Below, piece after piece: positions 53,130 through 60,830 of a stretch of DNA of 64,000 nt. The notes beneath the pieces are model-generated. The model ran no database searches and had not been told where the DNA came from. It saw only the letters and a list, made by a program, of their open reading frames with translations. Position 1 is the first letter of the stretch. Every line of letters begins with the position of its first letter. Position numbers and translations under genes: made by a program. The stretch covers positions 352,798-416,797 of the forward strand of contig NHNW01000035.1 in assembly GCA_002786025.1 (NCBI GenBank). The letters run 5' to 3'. Source of the DNA: Zasmidium citrigriseum. Taxonomy: Eukaryota; Ascomycota; Dothideomycetes; Mycosphaerellales; Mycosphaerellaceae.

Positions 53130-53777
53130 CTAGGCGATCGCCTCCTGAATCGTCGCAGGGTATCGACAGTCACCACCCTTCCGCTGACAGTACTCATCAA
53201 ACATCCCCCAAAACGCACTCGACTTGATCCTGCTCCCTCTCGCCACTACGTTTCCCGACCACGCTTGCGCATCCGCCTGACTCACTTGCCTCCCCCTTCC
53301 ACCCATCTTCGCCGCCACAACCGCAACGATCAACTTCCTCGCCGCATGTCCCTTCTCCGTCACCGTCGCCGCGAAGATCGCATCCACCAGCTGCTCCGGC
53401 GCCGCGAGATTATGCGCCAGTCCATGCAGCTCCGTCAGCGCGGCTTGCTGATAGTCAGAGCTCTCGAGGAATACTCCCAAGGCGAGGGCTTTGACGAGGC
53501 GACGGGCGTGGTATTCGGTGCAGTATGCGGCGCGGTTGTGTGGGAGGGGAAGTATGCGGCCGGTGTAGAGGTATTGGACGAAGTCGTTGAAGTCGCAGGT
53601 TGTTGTGTTGGGGAGATTGATGGTGTCGGACGCCGCTGTCGAATGGAGGCGGGCTTTGTTGGTGAGGAGGCGGTTGAGGTAGGCGGATTTTGTGCGGAGG
53701 ACGGCGGCGGGGAGGTCGAAGTTGGATTTGCTTTTGGAGTCGACTGTTATGGTGACGATATCGTGAGTTGGTGCCAT
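53130..53777 (-). CDS. BTB/POZ domain protein, short fungal type
   Basis: 215 aa, intronless. DIVTITVDSKSKSNFDLPAA is the first BTB strand pair, then VLRTKSAYLNRLL, INLPNTTTCDFNDFVQYLYT and GRILPL, which is the conserved BTB core end. The rest is helical (LVKALALGVFLESSDYQQAA, LVDAIFAATVTEKGHAARKL). Family members dimerise, and short fungal ones have no assigned role. It is unlike the spliced BTB gene at 2.9 kb in sequence, so it is not a recent copy. Confidence 0.8.
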   Translation of the reverse strand: MAPTHDIVTITVDSKSKSNFDLPAAVLRTKSAYLNRLLTNKARLHSTAASDTINLPNTTTCDFNDFVQYLYTGRILPLPHNRAAYCTEYHARRLVKALALGVFLESSDYQQAALTELHGLAHNLAAPEQLVDAIFAATVTEKGHAARKLIVAVVAAKMGGRGRQVSQADAQAWSGNVVARGSRIKSSAFWGMFDEYCQRKGGDCRYPATIQEAIA

Positions 53778-54112
53778 GTTTCTGGCCGAGCTGTTTCGGG
53801 GTGTGTATGGTTGGGTCGGCCTGATCTATGCGAGATGGAGAGGCGGACCGGTGAAGAAGCTCGATCTGTTTTGACTGACTCTTCGCAAGCTTCGTACGCG
53901 GCTTTGTGTCGGCAAGAAGTTTGCTCATAAATGAGGTGAGGTTCTGAGACAAAGTCGAAAAGCATAAGGTTTGACTGGCGCAAGTTTCACTCACTTGCAC
54001 GCTAGTGGCTGAAGCTTTCACATGCTAATCATATGTGCTGGATATTGGTCGTTTCGACATCAGCTGGAGTCAGCCGCTTTGTAGTGAGTCTCTCCATTCC
54101 TATGATATTTCC
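53778..54112. other. intergenic
   Basis: Upstream region of the BTB gene and 3' side of the coiled-coil gene. Nothing recognised. Confidence 0.35.
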
Positions 54113-54724
54113 CTATCTCGTCACGATGAGAAAGAACACATGCACCAGCAAAACATACACCACTTTCACAAAAAGCTTCGCTCGCAGTTGGGCACTTGCA
54201 AGCTCGGTGGCGAGGTAGGCGGCACGACCAAGTTGCTCCGCCTGCCACTTCTTTGTTCCTTGCATCGACTCCTCCAGCTCTTTTTCCTTTTGTCGGGATT
54301 CTTCTAAGCGCCTTTCACAACTCATTAACATGGTCTGCCTCTCGCTCGCCAAAGTTTCAGCTTCCTCAAGCTTCACCTCTAAGTCGCGGATGTCCTTCAC
54401 AAGATCGCTGTGTGCCTTCGTTCCGTTCTCGACGAACCACTTGTGCTTGCGCTCGAGGGCTGCGAGCTCATTTTGAAGCTGCCGGATCTTCCAGTTAGAT
54501 CTTGCCCTCTCATTTCTTATGATCACTCGTTCAAGACTGGTCGACTTTGCATTGAGATGGTCAATGGCCCTGGCAAGTCTTCTCAGCATCGTCCCTGCTT
54601 CTTCGAGCCCTTGGCAGATCTGGTCAATGTCTGCGTGATGATGAGCTTCATTGCCTTGGTCATTGGGCCGCTGCGTGGCAATGGCTTCTTTCTCGTGGGT
54701 TGCTGGGTCGTCGTGGGGCGCCAT
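54113..54724 (-). CDS. coiled-coil protein with C-terminal membrane anchor
   Basis: 203 aa from ATG 54724 (an upstream GTG is not used). The central part is a long coiled coil (LQNELAALERKHKWFVENG, IRDLEVKLEEAETLASERQ, MLMSCERRLEESRQKEKELE). The C-terminus has one hydrophobic segment, LFVKVVYVLLVHVFFLIVTR, which suggests tail anchoring. No family is recognised. It flanks the small-helical-gene cluster and shares the coil-plus-tail-anchor plan of the pair at 57.9-60.0 kb, without their end motif. Confidence 0.6.
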   Translation of the reverse strand: MAPHDDPATHEKEAIATQRPNDQGNEAHHHADIDQICQGLEEAGTMLRRLARAIDHLNAKSTSLERVIIRNERARSNWKIRQLQNELAALERKHKWFVENGTKAHSDLVKDIRDLEVKLEEAETLASERQTMLMSCERRLEESRQKEKELEESMQGTKKWQAEQLGRAAYLATELASAQLRAKLFVKVVYVLLVHVFFLIVTR

Positions 54725-55007
54725 CACGAGTGTTGTGCTGCTGATCAGAAATTCAACGACGGAGACTAAACATACGAAGCATACGCTGAGGAGTTCTCTG
54801 CTATTGTGTAAAAGGCATAGATCGTACGTCGTGAAGACTTACGATCTGCAAGCAATCACCCTCGATCTGTGTGCGATCCATGCGCGGTCTTGCCACCGCA
54901 CAACATGCACGAGGACAGTGCATATGGAGCGCTGCTCGTGCCATTTTCCACACTGCTGTCCGCAAACACAAAGCAATGCCACGTGGAAGGTAACAATTGT
55001 GGGCGGG

Positions 55008-55015
55008 TATAAGAG
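55008..55015 (+). promoter_or_regulatory. TATA box, 111 bp before ATG 55119
   Basis: TATAAGAG preceded by GGGCGGG. Position relative to the start is almost the same as for the genes at 56484 and 57295. Confidence 0.55.
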
Positions 55016-55118
55016 CCTCCTTCCCAAAGCTCGTTTCACCATTGCAACCAATCTCGCAGCGATATTCGACACAGTCGCTCCCTGCGTCGCAAGACTCTCT
55101 TAAGCTCCACTATTCACC

Positions 55119-55442
55119 ATGAGCCAAAGTCAATCAAGCGTTTCGGAAGCACTCAAACAGCTTCGACCTGAAACGGATATATCTGACACCCTTCGCCGCC
55201 TCATCAAGTTGGACGCACAACTGGATGGCTTCGAAGCCTTGGTCAAGAGCATCAAGGCTGAGGAGTCAGGAGTCAAAGCACTTCGCACCCAGTTCGAGAA
55301 ATTGAACGGATAGTCGGAAGCTCTTAAGACGGAAGTTGAAGCCAAAAACGCTGGCGGCGAGGAAAAGCAGATGTCAGCCGACGTTGAAGCCAGAGTCAAA
55401 GGTATTGGCGCCATGATTACCAACTTGGAGGCAGCGCTTTGA
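55119..55442 (+). pseudogene. small helical protein gene with internal TAG
   Basis: The frame starts at ATG 55119 (MSQSQSSVSEALKQLRPETD), runs 64 codons to TAG 55311 and then stays open to TGA 55442 with equally protein-like helical sequence (SEALKTEVEAKNAGGEEKQM, IGAMITNLEAAL). The full frame would be 107 aa plus the interrupted codon. A CAG-to-TAG change is the simplest cause. It may be a recent null allele, an assembly error or stop readthrough. It belongs with the neighbouring small helical genes by size, lack of introns and promoter layout. Confidence 0.5.
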
Positions 55443-55755
55443 CGGACTTGGATCTACGACCCGTTTGTTGATCCAAGGCGTATCCCGAGCATTACGGGAC
55501 TGAGTTTCGTATGCAGTCGTTGTGCCTTGATGCTGTCGGATTGTATCTCCTCTATGTAGCCCTTGGATATTGGCTCGAATGGAGACTGACATACGTTATC
55601 GATTCATTCCTCTATTCAGCGCACGCCACAATGTGATGAATAGCGACAGACTTCGGTCACTATCGTAGCATAGATCTGATCGTACGTGAAGATGTTAGCG
55701 AGATATCTTGAGCACAAAGTTGGCCGCTCCACTACTTACGAGTCCTCTGCACACC

Positions 55756-56244
55756 ATGACAGGTCCTCCGCCAGCAATCTTCAAGACAGATCTCGATCTC
55801 CAGGACCAGACGTTGGAGTGCAGTACGACTCGCCTCCTGGAGGATTCAATCGCCAAAGCACAGGGTCTGAGAACTCTCGCTCAGGAGCTACTGGACACTA
55901 CCGATGCGTTACTCCTCGGAGTCGACGACTCGAAGAGGGAGGTAGACGTCACTTCCTCGTGTCTCATCCAAAGCTACAGCCTTGCACAAGGCACTCGACA
56001 GAACTTTGTCGACACTATCGTTACGAACTTCTTCCTCATTCGGAGGCGGCTTTCGGAGATGAAGCACGATGTGGCTTCTGTCCGACGGAATGAGGATGAT
56101 GACACTGATGATGGTGACGGGGAGCTTTTGCTTGGACGTATCGAGGGCGATCTGGACAGCCTTTGCTTGGAGGTCACGGAGTTGGAGAGGAGGCTCGTGA
56201 AGCTTGCTGTGCTTGCTCCTTCAACAGCAGGGCCATCCACATGA
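55756..56244 (+). CDS. small helical hypothetical protein
   Basis: 162 aa, intronless, from ATG 55756. It has heptad-like helices (LLEDSIAKAQGLRTLAQELL, NFFLIRRRLSEMKHDVASVR, LDSLCLEVTELERRLVKLAV) and an acidic loop RRNEDDDTDDGDGE. No signal peptide, membrane helix or known domain. It is one of four consecutive small plus-strand genes. Start is the only early ATG in frame with good context (ACACCATGA). Confidence 0.55.
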   Translation: MTGPPPAIFKTDLDLQDQTLECSTTRLLEDSIAKAQGLRTLAQELLDTTDALLLGVDDSKREVDVTSSCLIQSYSLAQGTRQNFVDTIVTNFFLIRRRLSEMKHDVASVRRNEDDDTDDGDGELLLGRIEGDLDSLCLEVTELERRLVKLAVLAPSTAGPST

Positions 56245-56375
56245 GGCTTGCCTATGCACATGACCTTGGAACAGACTGGCTTGCTAGGTCGAGGCATCAA
56301 TGTATGAGCAGAGACAGCGTGATCTCAAAATCAAATGTCATGGCGGATGCCAGTGGCGAGTCTCATTGGAGAGGA

Positions 56376-56383
56376 TATAAAAG
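56376..56383 (+). promoter_or_regulatory. TATA box, 108 bp before ATG 56484
   Basis: TATAAAAG in GAGGATATAAAAGGTTGCC; spacing matches the neighbours at 55008 and 57181. Confidence 0.6.
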
Positions 56384-56483
56384 GTTGCCTCTGAAGCCGT
56401 TGTTTCAACTGTATGTGATCAATTAGCAAGTATTGAAGACTCAATCGACAACCACAGAACCGTACCGATCTCTGGGAACCACC

Positions 56484-56957
56484 ATGGGAAGCGAAGGGCA
56501 ATCCTCAGCACCTGTGCTCGACGACAGATCCAGTATCATTGAGAACCTCAAAGCTGCCATCGAGAAGGCGAAGAATGTGCGGGACGAAGCCCAACGCTTG
56601 GTAGACTCGAGCAAGGATCTACCGAATTTCACCACATGGGACGGGTCTGAGACCGCTTCAAAGCAACAAGAACTTGTTGACGGACTTGACGAATTGGATG
56701 GACAGCTCGGTGAAGCCGCACATCGTTTCGACGATGCTAAGTGTTTCAAGAGCGCCGCGAACACCGTCGATGGCGAGGTCGACGCTTTGATGGGCGAGTT
56801 AGAAGGGGAACTCGAGGTTGCCAAAGGGCGAAGATTTGACTTGATCTGGAGACTTGTCCTGCTGGAACTAATCCCCTTACCCCCTGACATGGTTGATGAA
56901 GCAAATTCAACGGCAGACTCGCCGGCTGGGACGGAGGAGTGTTCTTCGCGAGGCTGA
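56484..56957 (+). CDS. small helical hypothetical protein
   Basis: 157 aa, intronless, from ATG 56484 (context CACCATGG, optimal). It is helical and acidic: SIIENLKAAIEKAKNVRDEA, QELVDGLDELDGQLGEAAHR, GEVDALMGELEGELEVAKGR. It ends in a Ser/Thr-rich tail. The order 'I..lk.aIekak.lrdeA..l.d' resembles the start of the 55756 product (SIAKAQGLRTLAQELLDTTD), which hints at distant common origin. No known domain. Confidence 0.58.
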   Translation: MGSEGQSSAPVLDDRSSIIENLKAAIEKAKNVRDEAQRLVDSSKDLPNFTTWDGSETASKQQELVDGLDELDGQLGEAAHRFDDAKCFKSAANTVDGEVDALMGELEGELEVAKGRRFDLIWRLVLLELIPLPPDMVDEANSTADSPAGTEECSSRG

Positions 56958-57180
56958 TCAGTAGCCAATGGAAGGGAGTGGAACGCAGTCTGCTGGCGCA
57001 GTCATGCCGCACATGTCAGTGGTGTTTGTGTACAATCTTCAGGTCATGGAGTGTTTCGATGCAGGTGAGCTTTGCGCGAGTTGAACTGCTGTACTTGTGC
57101 ATGTAGACAGCGTGATAGTGGGCAGCATCTCTTGCAAACACTGTGGCGGATTCTGGTGGTAAGGGTCAGTTCCAAAGGGG

Positions 57181-57189
57181 TATAAAAGG
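57181..57189 (+). promoter_or_regulatory. TATA box, 114 bp before ATG 57295
   Basis: TATAAAAGG preceded by AAAGGGG; third member of the equally spaced TATA set. Confidence 0.6.
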
Positions 57190-57294
57190 CCGTCTTCCTG
57201 TATCGAATGTCAGCTTCATTTCACACACCAGCACAATCTGACAGTCAACCGACATTGAAACCTGAAAGACTTACCAGCTTCAGACACATCCACC

Positions 57295-57630
57295 ATGAGC
57301 CCCATAGACATCGTAGAAGGACCAGGTTTCGAGTCCAACCCAACACCCCCGGGAAAGCTCCAGGCACTCACGCGTACCATGAAGACCAAGACAACCGAGA
57401 TCAAGACTCAACTGGAGAAGTTGCCCAAAGTCAAGGGGCAGAGAACCATCGGCGGCTTCCCCGGCGAACTGGAATTGACTTGTCAAACAGCCGAATATCT
57501 GATCAAGGACGCTGAGGAGACTATCGAGGAGATCGAGAAAAAGCCAGGCTCTGGTATTGAGCACAAAGAACTGTTGACTGAAGCCCAAACGGAAATCGAC
57601 GAGACCAAGGCGGTATTGGAAGGGCTTTGA
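57295..57630 (+). CDS. small helical hypothetical protein
   Basis: 111 aa, intronless, from ATG 57295 (CACCATGAGC). The N-terminus MSPIDIVEGPGFESNPTPPG is followed by helices LQALTRTMKTKTTEIKTQLE, CQTAEYLIKDAEETIEEIEK and LTEAQTEIDETKAVLEGL. No known domain. Size, promoter and neighbours match the small-helical set. Confidence 0.55.
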   Translation: MSPIDIVEGPGFESNPTPPGKLQALTRTMKTKTTEIKTQLEKLPKVKGQRTIGGFPGELELTCQTAEYLIKDAEETIEEIEKKPGSGIEHKELLTEAQTEIDETKAVLEGL

Positions 57631-57867
57631 TAGGGAATCTCGAGAGCGTCGTCGATGGCTAATCTTTGGATCTCTGACGAGTGCTTCGCGGAATCGGATG
57701 GGGTGGTGTCTTCCTTCGTTATCATTAGGTAGCCGTAAAGGCGTAGGTGAATGGAAGCGAGTGACGTGCAGTCTGCTGTTTCAGTCACTCACACAGCGCA
57801 CATAACACCATGTGTATTTAAGCTCTTCGCATACCTTTTGAACCCGTCCTCCCTCCTCACCCTTGAC

Positions 57868-58554
57868 ATGAACTTCCCCAACCGCAACTGCATCCACGGC
57901 AACAGACTCCACCGCACAGCTTCGCTTCGACATTCGCAGAGCACGAAATCTCGATCACCTCAAGGACAACAAGACCACAACATGGCGCGCTTCGGCCTCT
58001 TCGACAACCTCGACAGCTCGCCAGCTCCGACGCCGGTCATCGACGAGAGCGAGTTCACGCTGAACAGTATCCGCTCCACGCCGTGTCCTCCAGGCAGGCA
58101 CAAAGCTGGAGATCCGGGGTCTGCGACTCCACGCGGTCGGACTCGGTCGAACGACGACGAAGAGCCGCTTGTGCTGGTTCCTGATAGCACAATCAATCCA
58201 GCCGGACAAGCAAAGGAGAATCTGAAGAGTCGCCTCCTCGACTCCACAGCGATCCTGCGCGAGAAGCTCAATGACTCGACTGCCCTTATCAACAACTTGC
58301 GCACTCGCAACGACATCTTCGAGGCCGAGAATAGGGTGAAGGAGAAGCAGCTTAAGAAAGCCATTGAGGATGCTGAGGACGTGAAAGCCAAGGCGGATTC
58401 AGAGGCGGAGGTCGGCCAGGCGTTCCGTCGTTTCGTGTTGGCGGCGTTCTTTCTGGTGGTTCTAGTGGTGTTGGTCTATTCGTACTGGTGCTGGTACAAT
58501 GGACCAGAGATGCAGTATGTCTTGCGGCGACGGAGGGAGGTTTTGGGGATCTGA
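57868..58554 (+). CDS. coiled-coil, tail-anchored protein, paralogue 1
   Basis: 228 aa from ATG 57868. This start is chosen over ATG 57982 because NRNCIHGNRLHRTAS resembles the N-terminus of the neighbour (ARCNHNRIHRDST). A disordered middle with Pro/Ser/Thr leads to a coil (LLDSTAILREKLNDSTALIN, NDIFEAENRVKEKQLKKAIE). One hydrophobic helix follows (FVLAAFFLVVLVVLVYSYW), then the tail CWYNGPEMQYVLRRRREVLG. A TATTTAAG TATA-like site is at 57811. No known family; it is likely an endomembrane or mitochondrial outer membrane tail-anchored protein by layout alone. Confidence 0.65.
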   Translation: MNFPNRNCIHGNRLHRTASLRHSQSTKSRSPQGQQDHNMARFGLFDNLDSSPAPTPVIDESEFTLNSIRSTPCPPGRHKAGDPGSATPRGRTRSNDDEEPLVLVPDSTINPAGQAKENLKSRLLDSTAILREKLNDSTALINNLRTRNDIFEAENRVKEKQLKKAIEDAEDVKAKADSEAEVGQAFRRFVLAAFFLVVLVVLVYSYWCWYNGPEMQYVLRRRREVLGI

Positions 58555-59090
58555 GCATGGATTTCGAATCTTAGGGCATGGGCGATGGTGGCGTTTCGAG
58601 TTGAGATAGGGGCTTTGCGTGTCTTGACGACTGTCTTTCGTCGAGAATAGTCGGAGCGGGCGTTCGAGAAAGAATGACATTGTCCTAGAATTAGTTCAAA
58701 TGCAGCGAGTTTGCGAGAAGACTCAGCTGTTGTCGGTGCGTCCACGTCTCAGTCGCGAAAATGTCTCAGACACGAGACTCGTGCTTGGCTTTGTTCCTAC
58801 GCTGCCTCTCATCCCGTGAGGCGATTCCAGTCACCTTTCGAACGTCAGTGACTCTCGCAAGGCGAGTAACAAGAGACAGTGTGTTGTCCGTTACTGACAC
58901 ACAACGCTTTCGTCGAAATGTATATCTTTGCGGCTTCGTCTTCTTACCGTCGAGATCTTTCCAAGAACCAAATCACCACTCACCGTCCCGGCACCTTCGC
59001 GCAGCATATTGAGACTTGCATAAGAATCAAACGCACACAAACACAGACGAAAGACAGCATCAATAAGCCAAGAAGAGAACACCAAAAACC
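58555..59090. other. intergenic between tail-anchored paralogues
   Basis: 536 bp, nothing recognised. It should carry the promoter of the second paralogue. Confidence 0.35.
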
Positions 59091-60029
59091 ATGTCATCAC
59101 CAGCCAGGTGCAACCACAATCGCATCCATCGTGATTCGACGGGTATTGGCCAGGACAACGAATGCACAGTGCCAAGTGTGTTCTCAACCCCAGCACCCTC
59201 TGCGAGAAGAGTCCAGTCGTCGCAGGCTCCCAAGCGTAGAGGTCGTCCACGAAAGCAAGTCGACTCTCCACCTCCAGGACCTTTCAACTTCGACAACGAC
59301 GACGAGCTCCCATCCAGTCCTCTTGGACACTTCTCGAAGCAGCCACCGCAGTCCATAGGATCTTTGGGCTCGCCAGCAACACCAAAAGAGACGCAAGAAG
59401 AGCTTCGTGGAATGCCTGGCCACGACGCCTCTATCATTAGCCCAGGCTCGTCTTTCGGTGCTCATGATCCTCCTGCTGCGCCATTCGAGAATGCGCTGCA
59501 GCATACACCAGGAGGCACATCATTCATTCCCGAAACCCCCATCATTGTCGTGACAGCCCCAGCCGCCAGTCCTGAAGAAGATACGGGCATGCTCGCCGAC
59601 CTGCAAGATCCATCATCAAGTCCACAGCAAGAGCCAAGCCCGCAGCCAGATGCAGACCCAGATGTCGACCAGCATGATACCATTCAGTACGAGCTCGAGA
59701 TCGACCACCTCCGTGGGAGCTTGGCCACGGTGAGGGAAGATTTGGCCGACAGCACCGCCTTGGTCAATCGTCTCCGGGTTCGACGCCGCATCCTCGAAGC
59801 GACTGCGATGGTCACCAACGTTCTCCTCGGCCAGACTCAGCGTGATCGGGATGCGGCCGGTGAAGACGCGAAAGAGGCACGGCTGCAAACCGAACGTGTC
59901 AAGCGGCGTCTGGGCTCTCTTCTTGCTTTCGTCCTGATGGTCATCGTGGCGTACATGCTGTGGTGTCAGTACAAGTCGCCAGAGATGGAGTATATCCGGC
60001 GGCGTAGGGAGGCGGTCTTGTTTGAGTAG
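59091..60029 (+). CDS. coiled-coil, tail-anchored protein, paralogue 2
   Basis: 312 aa, intronless, from ATG 59091 (AAAAACCATG). N-terminus MSSPARCNHNRIHRDSTGIG, then an AT-hook-like APKRRGRPRKQVDSP at about residue 45, and a long Pro/Ser/Asp-rich disordered part. Coil: IDHLRGSLATVREDLADSTA with LVNRLRVRRRILEAT, matching 'DSTALINNLRTRNDIFEAE' in paralogue 1. One membrane helix (LGSLLAFVLMVIVAYMLW) and the tail CQYKSPEMEYIRRRREAVLF. It is a clear tandem duplicate of the previous gene with an expanded middle. The AT-hook in a membrane-tailed protein could point to the nuclear envelope, which is speculative. Confidence 0.68.
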   Translation: MSSPARCNHNRIHRDSTGIGQDNECTVPSVFSTPAPSARRVQSSQAPKRRGRPRKQVDSPPPGPFNFDNDDELPSSPLGHFSKQPPQSIGSLGSPATPKETQEELRGMPGHDASIISPGSSFGAHDPPAAPFENALQHTPGGTSFIPETPIIVVTAPAASPEEDTGMLADLQDPSSSPQQEPSPQPDADPDVDQHDTIQYELEIDHLRGSLATVREDLADSTALVNRLRVRRRILEATAMVTNVLLGQTQRDRDAAGEDAKEARLQTERVKRRLGSLLAFVLMVIVAYMLWCQYKSPEMEYIRRRREAVLFE

Positions 60030-60830
60030 AGGTCAGCGGATGTTTTGCTTTGTGATGGTGTTGTTGGATTAGCTGGGTTGCCCGATACAGGATAGACTGA
60101 AGAGCGCGTGGATATGCAGGGTTGGGGAAAGAACGATGTAACGTAGAACTAGAGCACGCCATTGGTATTCGTCCAAACCTACTGCCTCATGCAGCCTCTG
60201 TTCCACGGCGTGTGGTCATCTGCCTCGTCTTTCCGTTCGGCGACGATGGATCATCGGCATGCCCGATTGCACACGGGCGGAGTGAAGTCTGTGAAAAGGC
60301 CCGATCATTCGATGGAGTGGAGTTGAATGCGGAGTGCTGATGCTGGAGAGAGAATTTTGCCCAGCTGCCGAGTGCTTGGGAGCAAGGATGGGATTCTGAC
60401 GGCGCGGTTCCGAGCCCGTTTGCACCAGTCAGAACTCGTGTTTCACGCTCTCCAGCTGGAGAACTCCACATGGAGCGGTATCGCGTGGTGCAAGGACACG
60501 CCCCAGACTTCACCAGAAACCTCACCCTGCGCCGCGGCCAGCACACCATTCTGCACGCCGTTCCATCCATCGCACGAACAGTCTGGGGATAAGCGCAGGA
60601 TCTGACCTGCCTCTGGGCCGCATATTCGATGACATTCGCTCTGCAGAAGACGCCTCGGTGGTCGTCAACTCGCCGCGCCGTCAGCACCAGATTCCAAAAA
60701 GCGCCAGCTCTTTCACCAGCAGACGCCGCTCTAGTCTCAGCATAGACCACCTCGCTTCGGCGCCCAATGAGCTGGCAAGCAGCGGGCCTTCACACGGTGG
60801 TCTGAGGGTTAGAACGCGTTGTTTGGGGGA
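60030..60830. other. intergenic, normal composition, up to RIP border
   Basis: No supported gene. Base composition changes abruptly at about 60830-60850, where the RIP-mutated block begins. Confidence 0.4.
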
